This document shows, in pieces, positions 1-7,526 of a stretch of DNA of 64,000 nucleotides. Made by a program: the position numbers and the translations under genes. This DNA comes from PALSA-894 sp963734185. GTDB lineage: Bacteria > Pseudomonadota > Alphaproteobacteria > Rhizobiales > Xanthobacteraceae. Position 1 is the first letter of the stretch. The number at the start of each line of letters is the position of its first letter. Below the pieces are notes generated by a model. It made no database searches. It was not told where the DNA came from and saw only the letters and a list, made by a program, of their open reading frames with translations. The stretch lies in contig CAVTGA010000002.1 in assembly GCA_963734185.1 (NCBI GenBank), forward strand, positions 1,860,001 to 1,924,000. Reading direction: 5' to 3'.

Positions 1-651
1 ATCATTGTGCGCTACGCCGATGACTTCATTGTCGGCTTCGAGCACGAGACCGACGCCCGACGCTTCCTGGAGGCCATGCGCCAGCGGCTGGAGAAGTTCG
101 CGCTATCGCTCAACGCGGAGAAGACCCGGCTGATCGAGTTCGGACGTTTTGCGGCCGAGAACCGCAGGCGTCGCGGCCTCGGCAAACCGGACACCTTCGC
201 GTTCCTGGGCTTCATCTTCATCTGCGGCAAGTCGCGGCGGGGCAAGTTCCTGATCAAACGGAAGTCCCGGCGCGACCGCATGCGGGCGAAGCTGCAAGCC
301 ATCAAACAGGAACTGCGAGAGCGCATACATTGGCCCATATCCCTGCAGGGAAAATGGCTCAAGCAGGTCGTCAAAGGGTACTTCAATTATCACGCGGTAC
401 CCACCAATCGGCGCAGCTTGGTGACCTTCCAGGACGAGACCACCAAAATCTGGCACCGGCTCCTCGGTCGGCGCAGCCAGAAAGGTGCGATCACCTGGAG
501 CCAGATGCGCTCGATCGCGGACGATTGGCTCCCCACGCCGCGCATCCTCCATCCTTGGCCCAACAGGCACTTCGCCGTTCTTCACCCGAGGTGGGAGCCG
601 TATGCGGGAAAGCCGCTCGTACGGTTCTGTGCGGGGGGCGCTCAGCAATGA
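1..651 (+). CDS. ltrA: Group II intron reverse transcriptase/maturase, C-terminal part (5' end outside window)
   Basis: This is the C-terminal 216 residues of an intron-encoded protein that promotes splicing and retrohoming of its own intron. The reading frame is open from base 1. The reverse-transcriptase catalytic motif YADDF lies at bases 19-33, followed by the thumb/maturase X region (KGYFNYHAVPTN, about base 376). No HNH endonuclease domain follows, because the protein ends shortly after the motif HPWPNRHFAVLHPRWEPYA. The last codons overlap the intron's RNA domains V and VI, which is normal for bacterial introns. The start codon and domains RT1-4 lie upstream of the window, so intactness cannot be judged. 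Confidence 0.93.
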   Translation: MIVRYADDFIVGFEHETDARRFLEAMRQRLEKFALSLNAEKTRLIEFGRFAAENRRRRGLGKPDTFAFLGFIFICGKSRRGKFLIKRKSRRDRMRAKLQAIKQELRERIHWPISLQGKWLKQVVKGYFNYHAVPTNRRSLVTFQDETTKIWHRLLGRRSQKGAITWSQMRSIADDWLPTPRILHPWPNRHFAVLHPRWEPYAGKPLVRFCAGGAQQ

Positions 652-666
652 GCGTCCCTACCGCGA
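595..666 (+). ncRNA. Group II intron RNA domains V and VI, 3' end of intron
   Basis: Bases 595-627 fold as a classic domain V: GAGCCGTA (595-602) pairs with TACGGTTC (620-627), enclosing a GCGG/CCGC stem with a GAAA-type loop and a short bulge. Bases 629-666 form a domain VI-like stem (GGGGCGCTCA / TGAGCGTCCC) ending in CTACCGCGAC. The intron/exon junction is therefore placed near 666. The exact 3' splice site is inferred, not proven. Confidence 0.8.
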
Positions 667-706
667 CCGCGCAATGTCGGTGCAAACCCTGATCGATTTC
701 GTTCCG

Positions 707-724
707 CGCCTTTGCCCACCCTAC
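707..724. repeat. Half copy of the GTAGGGYGGGCAAAG dispersed repeat
   Basis: The sequence CGCCTTTGCCCACCCTAC matches the right end of the roughly 155-bp inverted-repeat element found complete at 4093-4248, 50210-50364 and 63267-63425. Only this end is present here. It lies about 40 bp downstream of the intron 3' end, so the other half may have been displaced upstream by the intron. Confidence 0.7.
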
Positions 725-727
725 AAC

Positions 728-1183
728 TCAATCGTCGTTCTTCAGCCCCATCAGATTGTCGAGCCAATACAGGCCGACCAGCGCCACGAGCGCGAGCACG
801 ATTGCGGTCGCCACCACCACCCAGGCGCCCAATCCGCAGGCGATGCCGAGCGCTGCGCTCAGCCACACGGTCGCCGCCGTGGTGAGCCCGGTCACCGACT
901 GCGTGCCCCGATCGCGCAGGATCACGCCGGCGCCGATGAAGCTGATGCCGGCCATGATGCCCTGAATCACGCCCTGCACCACACGGCTCAACGCGTCCGG
1001 GTGGTCGCCCATCACGTTGAACTGGATCGTCGCCACCGTCACGGTGGCGGCGCCGAGCGCGACCAGCGCCAAGGTGCGCATGCCGATCGGCTTGTTGTGA
1101 AGGTCGCGGTTGAGGCCGATCGCCACGCCCGCGAGGGTCGCGGCGCCGAGCCGCAGCAACACGTCCGGCCATCCGACGTCCAT
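728..1183 (-). CDS. MgtC/SapB family membrane protein
   Basis: A 151-aa protein with about four hydrophobic segments. It has the conserved N-terminal pattern of the MgtC/SapB family: an early membrane helix, then GLNRDLHNKPIGMRT, a charged loop with R and D residues, then GISFIGAGVILRD, and TTAATVW in the third helix. Family members are inner-membrane proteins linked to Mg2+ stress and, in pathogens, survival in macrophages; the molecular activity is not settled. The start ATG has GGGAG about 9 bases upstream. It is shorter than MgtC proper (about 230 aa) because the C-terminal ACT-like domain is absent, as in many SapB-type relatives. It stands alone. Confidence 0.9.
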   Translation of the reverse strand: MDVGWPDVLLRLGAATLAGVAIGLNRDLHNKPIGMRTLALVALGAATVTVATIQFNVMGDHPDALSRVVQGVIQGIMAGISFIGAGVILRDRGTQSVTGLTTAATVWLSAALGIACGLGAWVVVATAIVLALVALVGLYWLDNLMGLKNDD

Positions 1184-1277
1184 AGGGGTCTCCCACCCTG
1201 AAAAGCCTTGACGCGTCGGGCAGGTTCCGAGCCCGGACCCGCGTCATTTCGCCTGTTCGCGCCGGGCCGACACGGCT

Positions 1278-1383
1278 AAAGCGTTTTCCGGCGAAGTGTG
1301 CAGCGGTTCGCCGCAGAAAACGCGACCAACGCAAGGAATCTAGAGCATGATCCGATTCCACTTGAACGGATCATGCTCTAGAT
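1278..1383. repeat. Rhizobiales intergenic palindromic repeat pair
   Basis: Two adjacent hairpin units. The first runs from AAAGCGTTTTCCGG (about 1278) to GCAGAAAACGCG (about 1323). The second is a perfect 17-bp inverted repeat: 1338-1354 pairs with 1367-1383 around a 12-base loop. Text of this type (GCGTTTTC...GAAAACGCG...TCTAGAGCATGATCCG) is widely dispersed between genes in Bradyrhizobium relatives. It sits upstream of the Bug-type gene and may influence mRNA 5' ends; that role is inference. Confidence 0.75.
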
Positions 1384-1429
1384 TGCGGGCCGAATGTCAC
1401 GGCCGTGCGCGCAACGAAGGATCGACGAC

Positions 1430-2401
1430 ATGGGTCGGCTGTTTCGCAACGTCATGCTCACCGCCGCATTGCTCGCGCCGGCGCCCGCGCCGGCGGCAGC
1501 GCAGACCTATCCGTCGCGTCCCATCACCATCGCGATCGGCTACACGCCCGGCGCGGTGTCGGACCTTGCGGCGCGCACCATCGCCGACGGCCTGAACCAG
1601 GCCTGGGGCCAGCCGGTGATCGTCGACAACCGGCCGGGCAGCGGCGGCAATATCGGCGCCGGATTCGTGGCGCGCGCCGCGCCGGACGGCTACACCATCA
1701 TGGTCGGCACCGACGCCACGATGGCGAGCAACGTGCATCTCTACAAGCACGTCGGCTTCGACCCGGTGAAGGACTTCGCGCCGGTGATCCATGCCGGCGC
1801 CAACATCATTTGCCTCGCCGTCAACGCGCAGCTTCCGATCCGTTCGGTCGCCGACGTCATCGCCTACGCCAAGGCCAATCCGGGCAAGCTCAGCTACGGC
1901 ACGTCGGGCACCGGCTCGCCGCATCATCTCGCCGGCGAGCTGTTGCGCCAGAAGACCGGCATCGACATCACCCACGTGCCCTATCGCGGCGGCGGCGCAG
2001 CCGTGAACGACCTGCTCGGCGGGCACATCGGCATGGCGTTCCTCAGCCTGTCGGCCGCGGTGCCGCATCTCAACACCGGCAAGGTCCGCATCGTCGCGAT
2101 GGTGGAGAAGACCCGCTACGCGGCGCTGCCGGATATCCCGACCATCGGCGAGACCGTGCCCGGCTTCGAGATGTCGTCGTGGATCGGGATCTTCGCGCCG
2201 GCCGGCACGCCCGCCGACGTGATCGCCAAGCTCAACGACGGCATCGCCAAGGTGCTCACCACCGAGGCTACCCGGGCGAAGCTCGCCAATCTCGGCCTCG
2301 TGGTCGTGGCCGGCAAGCCGGAAGAGCTTGCGACCGTGGTGCGCGAGGGCCTGCGGGTGCGCGGCGAGCTGGTGAAGGCCGCCGGCATCCAGCCCGAATA
2401 G
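1430..2401 (+). CDS. Bug-family tripartite tricarboxylate transporter substrate-binding protein
   Basis: A 323-aa periplasmic binding protein of the Bug/TctC family, which captures carboxylates and related small molecules. The ATG at 1430 gives a clear signal peptide (MGRLFRNVMLTAALLA then APAAAQ) and has GAAGG 9 bases upstream; an earlier in-frame ATG at 1394 would spoil the signal. The mature protein begins with the family hallmark YPSRPITIAIGYTPGA, followed by VDNRPGSGGNIGA and YGTSGTGSPHHLAGE, and ends with the usual region that begins PAGTPADVIAKLN. No TctA/TctB membrane components are adjacent, so it is an orphan receptor, which is common for this family. Confidence 0.93.
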   Translation: MGRLFRNVMLTAALLAPAPAPAAAQTYPSRPITIAIGYTPGAVSDLAARTIADGLNQAWGQPVIVDNRPGSGGNIGAGFVARAAPDGYTIMVGTDATMASNVHLYKHVGFDPVKDFAPVIHAGANIICLAVNAQLPIRSVADVIAYAKANPGKLSYGTSGTGSPHHLAGELLRQKTGIDITHVPYRGGGAAVNDLLGGHIGMAFLSLSAAVPHLNTGKVRIVAMVEKTRYAALPDIPTIGETVPGFEMSSWIGIFAPAGTPADVIAKLNDGIAKVLTTEATRAKLANLGLVVVAGKPEELATVVREGLRVRGELVKAAGIQPE

Positions 2402-2419
2402 GCTTGAAGCGCCCACCCG

Positions 2420-4096
2420 GTGTCACGCCTCTCGCCGCAAGAGATCGCAGCCGCGCTGCAGCAGGCGCTGACGCTGCACCAGCAGAGCCGGCTCGCCGAG
2501 GCGGAGAAAGCCTACAACCGCGTTCTCAAGGCGCGCCCCGGACAGTTCGACGCGCTGCACCTGCTCGGCGTGCTCAAGCTGCAGGACGGCAAGGCCGGCG
2601 AGGCATTGCGGCTGGTCAGCGCGGCGCTGAAGGTCGATCCGCGCGCGGCCGACGCCTGGGCCAACCTTGGCCTGGTGCAGAAGGCGCTCAAGCGCGAAGC
2701 CGACGCGCTGGCGAGCTTCGACCAGGCGCTGGCGCTCGCGCCCGGCCATATCGAGGCGCTCAACAACCGCGGCAGCACGTTGCTGTCGTTGCAGCGCGCG
2801 GACGAAGCGCTCGCCTGCTTCGATCGGGTCCTTGGCGCCAATCCGCGCTACCTGCCGGCGCTGGTCAATCGGGCCAACGCCCTGGTCGAGCTCGCCCGCC
2901 ACGACGAAGCGCTGGGCGAATACGACATGGCTCTGGCGCTCAATCCCAACGACGTACAGGCGCTGTTCAACCGCGCCAACGTGCTGTTCCGTGTCGGACG
3001 CTACGCGGAGTTGGTCATGGGCTACGACCGCGTGCTCGCGCTCGCGCCCGGGCACGCCGAGGCGCACATGAGCCGCGGGCTGTCGTTGCAGGCGCTCGGC
3101 CGCCACCAAGCGGCGCTGGCGAGCTACGCCAAGGCCGTCGCGCTGCAGAAGGACTACGCGGATGCGCATTTCAACGCGGCGCTGGCGCGCCTCACGCTCG
3201 GCGACTACGCGGCGGGCTTTGCCGGATACGAGTGGCGCTGGAAGCGCGCCGGCATCACCCGGCGCAGCTTCGCCAAGCCGCTCTGGCTGGGCGAATATCC
3301 GATAGCGCGCAAGACCATCCTGCTGCATGCCGAGCAGGGCCTGGGCGACACCATCCAGTTCGTGCGTTATGCGCCGCTGCTCGCGCGAGCGGGCGCGACC
3401 GTCGTGCTCGAGCTGCAGTCGCCGCTCAAGTCCCTGCTCGGCACGGTCGAGGGCGCGTCCGCAGTGGTGGCGCGCGGCGAGGCGCTGCCGGCCTTCGACG
3501 TGCATTGCCCGCTCGGCAGCCTACCGCTTGCGTTGAAGACGGATCTTGCGAGCGTGCCGGCCGGGATTCCGTACCTGCAGGCGGTCGAAGAGCGCATCGA
3601 GAAATGGCGCGCCCGCATCGCGTCGACGCGGGGACCGCGCGTCGCCGTCGCGTGGTCCGGGAATGCCGCTCACATCAACGATCGCAACCGCTCGATCGCG
3701 CTCGCCGCTCTGCAGCCGATCCTGGCGACGCCGGGCGTGCAATTCTTCAGCGTCCAACGCGATCTGCGCGCCGGCGACGCGGAAGCGTTGCAGCGCTTGC
3801 CGCAGGTGATCCATCTGGGCGAGGAGCTTGCCGACTTTGCCGACACCGCCGCCGTGGTCGCGCAGGCCGACCTCGTCGTCGCGGTCGATACCGCGGTTGC
3901 GCACCTTGCCGGCGCGATGGGCCGGCCGCTGTGGATCCTGCTGCCGTTCTGGCCGGACTGGCGCTGGACGCTGACCGGCGAGCGCAGCCCCTGGTATCCC
4001 GACGCACGGCTGTTCCGCCAGCGCGCCCCGGGCCGATGGGATGACGTGATCGGCGAGGTTGCCGAGGCGCTGGCGGCGTTCGCGCAGGTTTCGTAG
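2420..4096 (+). CDS. TPR repeat protein with glycosyltransferase 9/41-like C-terminal domain
   Basis: A 558-aa cytoplasmic protein starting at GTG 2420. Residues 1 to about 270 are tandem 34-residue tetratricopeptide repeats (repeated patterns such as A-x-L-x-L-x-P and ALASYAKAVAL). From about residue 290 a glycosyltransferase-like region begins with HAEQGLGDTIQFVRYAPLL, and near residue 483 carries DLVVAVDTAVAHLAGAMG, the nucleotide-sugar-binding end of GT-B folds. This architecture is common in Bradyrhizobium; acceptor and sugar are unknown. The stop codon TAG (4094-4096) lies inside the terminal inverted repeat of a dispersed element. It follows the Bug-type gene by 18 bases but has no obvious functional link to it. 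Confidence 0.85.
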   Translation: MSRLSPQEIAAALQQALTLHQQSRLAEAEKAYNRVLKARPGQFDALHLLGVLKLQDGKAGEALRLVSAALKVDPRAADAWANLGLVQKALKREADALASFDQALALAPGHIEALNNRGSTLLSLQRADEALACFDRVLGANPRYLPALVNRANALVELARHDEALGEYDMALALNPNDVQALFNRANVLFRVGRYAELVMGYDRVLALAPGHAEAHMSRGLSLQALGRHQAALASYAKAVALQKDYADAHFNAALARLTLGDYAAGFAGYEWRWKRAGITRRSFAKPLWLGEYPIARKTILLHAEQGLGDTIQFVRYAPLLARAGATVVLELQSPLKSLLGTVEGASAVVARGEALPAFDVHCPLGSLPLALKTDLASVPAGIPYLQAVEERIEKWRARIASTRGPRVAVAWSGNAAHINDRNRSIALAALQPILATPGVQFFSVQRDLRAGDAEALQRLPQVIHLGEELADFADTAAVVAQADLVVAVDTAVAHLAGAMGRPLWILLPFWPDWRWTLTGERSPWYPDARLFRQRAPGRWDDVIGEVAEALAAFAQVS

Positions 4097-4248
4097 GGCG
4101 GGCAAAGGGGCGACACGCAGGCCGTTGTTGGACGCGCAAGCGGAACAGCGCCGTGCCCGCGTGAGTGCGTGCCGCATGGGACGACGGCGGGCACGCCATA
4201 GCGTGTCGAAGACGCGCGTCAACGCGCTTCTGGCTTTGCCCGCCCTAC
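4093..4248. repeat. Dispersed GTAGGGYGGGCAAAG inverted-repeat element, copy 1
   Basis: A 156-bp element that begins GTAGGGCGGGCAAAGG and ends CTTTGCCCGCCCTAC, so its ends are inverted repeats. It fills the gap between two convergent genes and supplies both stop codons: TAG 4094-4096 for the TPR gene and the complement of CTA 4245-4247 for the CHAD gene. The inner text around 4187-4232 recurs inverted at 54664-54712. Confidence 0.8.
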
Positions 4249-5135
4249 GATCTCCTGCTCTCCCACAATGCCTCGAGCCGCCGTCGGAACGCCTTGGGCC
4301 GCTCCGCGAACAAACGTCCCGCGATATGGGCGGCGCGCTTGGCGTGCACCGCCTTGCGCGCCGCGATCAGCGGCGCGAGGCGCGAGCGCCACGGCGCCAG
4401 CGGCTGGTGCGCGGCAGTGAAGCCGGTGAGCACGGACAAGTCCTGGTAGGCGCCAAGCCGTTCGCGCAGCCGCTGCGCTTCAGCCACCCACACCTTGCCG
4501 AATTTCGGCCATAGCGGCTCGACCAGCTCCATCTGATAGCGGTGCGCGACGACGCGGCGGCGCATGTCGTGCAGGATCTCGGCCTCCGCCGCGACCCAGT
4601 CGTCCGGCATGTTGCCGCGCACCCTGCGATAGGTCTTGGCGAGGCGCGCGGCGATGTCGGCAAAGCCGAGCGGCTCGACCGGCCAGCGCGCGACGGCGGC
4701 ATCGGCGTGATCGAGCGCTTCCGCCATGCGGTTGCGCATCCCGGGGGTGAGCGAGGTCGCCTCGGCGTCCCGTCGGATCTGCTCGAGCCGGCCGCGGATG
4801 GTCGCCATCGAGCGGACCGACAGGGCGCCATCGCTCTCGCTCAGATCCGCGAGCGCATCGATGGCGGCCTGGGCGTCGCGCGCCCCGGCGAGCGCGCGCG
4901 CCAGGTCGCGCGCCTCCACGCGCAGCCGCTCGCCCATGTCGCCGAGGAAGGGGCTGAGCAATCGCAGCAACGCGCGCCAGCGCTTCATCGCCTTGCGGTA
5001 GTCATGCACCGCGACCGCGTCGGACTTGACACGGTCCTCGAGCGCATTGCGCGCCTCGGCCAGGATGTCGCGCGCGACCGCCTGCAGGGCCGCGCCGACC
5101 GCGAGATCCGGGTGCATGGCGGGCTTTTTGGACAT
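4245..5135 (-). CDS. CHAD domain-containing protein
   Basis: A 296-aa, strongly helical and basic protein. The CHAD signature is present: HDYRKAMKRWRALLRLLSPF near residues 44-63, with further conserved basic residues in the later repeat (MRRRVVAHRYQMELVEPLWP). CHAD proteins bind polyphosphate through these conserved histidines and arginines and are often paired with CYTH phosphatases; no CYTH gene is adjacent here. The protein begins MSKKPAMHPDLAVGAALQ. It is transcribed divergently from tRNA-fMet and convergently with the TPR gene, with its stop codon inside a dispersed repeat. Confidence 0.9.
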   Translation of the reverse strand: MSKKPAMHPDLAVGAALQAVARDILAEARNALEDRVKSDAVAVHDYRKAMKRWRALLRLLSPFLGDMGERLRVEARDLARALAGARDAQAAIDALADLSESDGALSVRSMATIRGRLEQIRRDAEATSLTPGMRNRMAEALDHADAAVARWPVEPLGFADIAARLAKTYRRVRGNMPDDWVAAEAEILHDMRRRVVAHRYQMELVEPLWPKFGKVWVAEAQRLRERLGAYQDLSVLTGFTAAHQPLAPWRSRLAPLIAARKAVHAKRAAHIAGRLFAERPKAFRRRLEALWESRRS

Positions 5136-5261
5136 GCGACGGTTCTATGACGGAGTTCCGTGACAGTACGACGAAAATGCCGCCCTGTCGGGCCTTCCCA
5201 ATGGGGAACGCACTTGCTAGATAGACCGCGCCGCGTGCGAGGCTCACGCGCCGACCGTTTC

Positions 5262-5339
<78 letters not shown>

Positions 5340-5340
<1 letters not shown>

Positions 5341-5387
5341 AAAAGCCCGGTAGATCAGGCGATTAGGCCAGGTCCGCCGGGTTTTTC
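5340..5387 (+). terminator. Rho-independent terminator after left tRNA-fMet
   Basis: AAAAAGCCCGG (5340-5350) pairs imperfectly with CCGGGTTTTT near 5377-5386 to give a stem ending in a T run. It belongs to the island side of the junction and replaces the native terminator now found after the right copy. Confidence 0.6.
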
Positions 5388-5786
5388 CTTGTGCTGCCGG
5401 CGTTTCCCAACCGTTCCCGTCCAATACCGTCAATTCCTTTTGTTTTTCAAAAGGTTGCGGAATTCATTACCGAGCCGTCCAATTCGTTACCAAATATTCT
5501 TAGGCACATGTTGGGCACATGCCGGCGAATTCGCAGAGTTCGTAGCAGCGGTAAGACGCGTGCCTTTCCGTCCGCGATCATCTGCACCCACTTCGACCAC
5601 GTTACGTTCTCGCGATCGACACAACGTACCGTTGGACTGCCTTGGCGTGCACCTCAGCCCGCGCTATCGTTCGAAGCCAGTTTGAGTAGCGGGCATAGCA
5701 GCGGATGTCGGACCTCACGCGGCCAATAAGCCGCGCCGAACCAGCTTCGGAGTTCGCATGGCTGGGAAGGGGAGCCCGGCATCATC
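5388..5786. other. Left-end intergenic region of the island
   Basis: About 400 bases without a convincing gene. It contains the 18-bp arm-site element at 5503-5520. Short open frames here have no recognisable motif or ribosome site and shift composition within themselves. The promoter for the methylase operon should lie in the last part, but no clear -35/-10 pair is evident. An AGGGGAG ribosome-binding site is at about 5770. Confidence 0.5.
5503..5520 (+). repeat. Putative integrase arm-type site, left
   Basis: GGCACATGTTGGGCACAT: the heptamer GGCACAT twice with 4 bases between, an 11-base period. The identical 18-mer is at 44378-44395 near the other end, in the same orientation. The arm-site role is inferred from position. 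Confidence 0.55.
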
Positions 5787-7526
5787 ATGCGCGTCTTGCG
5801 TCAATCGCGATTTGAGCAGGTACAAGTTCAGGCCCTGAGCCGTCGGCTACGCGATCTCCGCCAGATCGCGACACGGCTTAAACGATCCCGCATGTCGCCG
5901 TTGCAGGTGTGCGAAGCCATCATTGAAAAGCGCCTTATCCATCCCGCCGCACGCGCCTTCTTTTCTGGATTGCCGAACGACGAGCGCCACTACTGGATAG
6001 CGAGCTTGTATGCGCTGCTAATGTCGCCGACGAAACGTCGCCGACTAGCAGCCTACTTCACGCCGCCTCATCTCGCGCATCACGCCATCGATCTTCTGGT
6101 CGAAGCTGGAATTCGACCTGGGCAGCAACGGATACTTGATCCGGCATCCGGTGGCGCTGCGTTCCTTGTGCCGCTCGCTGAGAGAATTGCCACAAACGGG
6201 CGCAAGCGCGGCGTACGCGCCAAGGCACTCCTTGAAACGATCAAGTCTACGCTACACGGCGTCGAGATCGATGCCGGTCTTGCCGATCTATCGCGCGCGC
6301 TCCTTAACAGCCTTTTTAGCGAGGAAATAAAAACGTCCGGGATCGGACTGAGCGATCTTGTCAATCGGGCCGATACTCTTCAGCTCGAACCCCCAAAGCC
6401 GCTCTACGACGCCGTGATTGGCAATCCGCCTTACGGACGTATCTTTCGACCAACCGCATCCTTGCGAAGGCGTTTCACATCTGTGATCGCCGATGGCTAC
6501 GTCAACTTGTATGCCCTCTTCGTTGAGCAAGCTCTCCGGTGCGTGCGGCCTGGCGGCATTATCTGTCTCATCCTTCCAGTTTCGTTTGTTGGTGGCCCTT
6601 ACTTTGCCCGCTTGCGAAAGCGGATTCTTGAGAAGGCATCCGTCATCAGGCTCGACCTCATCGACAAGCGAAGCGATGTATTTGTGGACGTGTTGTATGA
6701 TCTTTGCGTGATCGTTCTGAGGAAGAAGGACGGTACGGTTCAAAGCGCTCAGCCGCGCAGCTCGCTTCTACTGATTGATCGCCCTGGCCGCGATCTCGGC
6801 ACTTTGGAGCTGCCATCCAAGCCAAACACGCGGGTTTGGGCGTTGCCGGACAGGAACAATCCCGGAGCGCTTTTCAGGCCGGGACTCGCTACGCTTAAGG
6901 ACTACGGGTATCTCGCGAAGACCGGCTATTTCGTGTGGAATCGCGAGAAGGAGCGATACCGCGTCGGGCACAAGCCGAGGTCGACGGAGGTGCCGCTCTT
7001 TTGGGCCCACAACATTCGTCCGAACTCCAGATGCGTACCCCGGGATGGAAAAGGGGACACCGTAGGATTCGTAAAAATATCCCATGAAAGCAGTGCCGTC
7101 ATTCGCTCCGATGCCGTGCTGCTGCAGCGAACCAGCAATCGAGGGCAACGTCGGCGCCTGATCGCGGCGACGGTGCGCCAGTCGCACGTGCCCGGCGACC
7201 GAGGCTTCGTCACCGAGAACCATACCATCGTCATCATGAAGGACCCGTCGCGACCGCAAACGCTTCCTATCGGGCTGCTCTGCAAGCTCCTGAATACCGG
7301 CGCTGTCGATGCACGATTCAGAAGAATTTCCGGCTCTGTTAGTGTGTCAACGATCGGATTGCGCGATCTCCCACTTCCCCACGCCTCCCACGTACGCAAA
7401 GCGTTCGCCAAGCGCGGCTCAAGTGATGATGAAGCCGCGCTCACCGCTTACGCCTTGTCGCTTGAGCATAATAAGAGCTGCAAAGGCGTCAAATCAAAGA
7501 AGCCTACAAGACGGAGCCGTTCGTGA
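5787..7526 (+). CDS. DISARM-associated N6-adenine DNA methylase (DrmMI-like)
   Basis: A 579-aa class I SAM-dependent DNA methyltransferase, first gene of a coupled operon. SAM-binding motif I (DPASGGAAFLVP) begins near residue 117 and the catalytic motif IV NPPYG near residue 212, the form typical of N6-adenine methylases of the Eco57I/TaqI type. The C-terminal half looks like a target-recognition region, with the ENHTIVI element near residue 479. The ATG at 5787 follows AGGGGAG. The stop overlaps the next gene by GTGA. In DISARM the methylase marks host DNA so that it is spared. An adenine methylase is the class 1 type, but the usual class 1 partner DrmD is not here. The assignment to DrmMI rests on context. 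Confidence 0.85.
   Translation: MRVLRQSRFEQVQVQALSRRLRDLRQIATRLKRSRMSPLQVCEAIIEKRLIHPAARAFFSGLPNDERHYWIASLYALLMSPTKRRRLAAYFTPPHLAHHAIDLLVEAGIRPGQQRILDPASGGAAFLVPLAERIATNGRKRGVRAKALLETIKSTLHGVEIDAGLADLSRALLNSLFSEEIKTSGIGLSDLVNRADTLQLEPPKPLYDAVIGNPPYGRIFRPTASLRRRFTSVIADGYVNLYALFVEQALRCVRPGGIICLILPVSFVGGPYFARLRKRILEKASVIRLDLIDKRSDVFVDVLYDLCVIVLRKKDGTVQSAQPRSSLLLIDRPGRDLGTLELPSKPNTRVWALPDRNNPGALFRPGLATLKDYGYLAKTGYFVWNREKERYRVGHKPRSTEVPLFWAHNIRPNSRCVPRDGKGDTVGFVKISHESSAVIRSDAVLLQRTSNRGQRRRLIAATVRQSHVPGDRGFVTENHTIVIMKDPSRPQTLPIGLLCKLLNTGAVDARFRRISGSVSVSTIGLRDLPLPHASHVRKAFAKRGSSDDEAALTAYALSLEHNKSCKGVKSKKPTRRSRS

Noticed and set aside
2423..3505. 360-codon minus-strand frame opposite the TPR gene
   Set aside because: Antisense of tandem TPR codons; no ribosome site and Arg/Gln/His-rich low-complexity product.
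1405..4044. Very long open frame (879 codons) on the plus strand across the Bug-type and TPR genes
   Set aside because: Arg/Ala/Gly-rich product with no motif; it is an out-of-frame shadow of two well-supported genes, caused by high GC.
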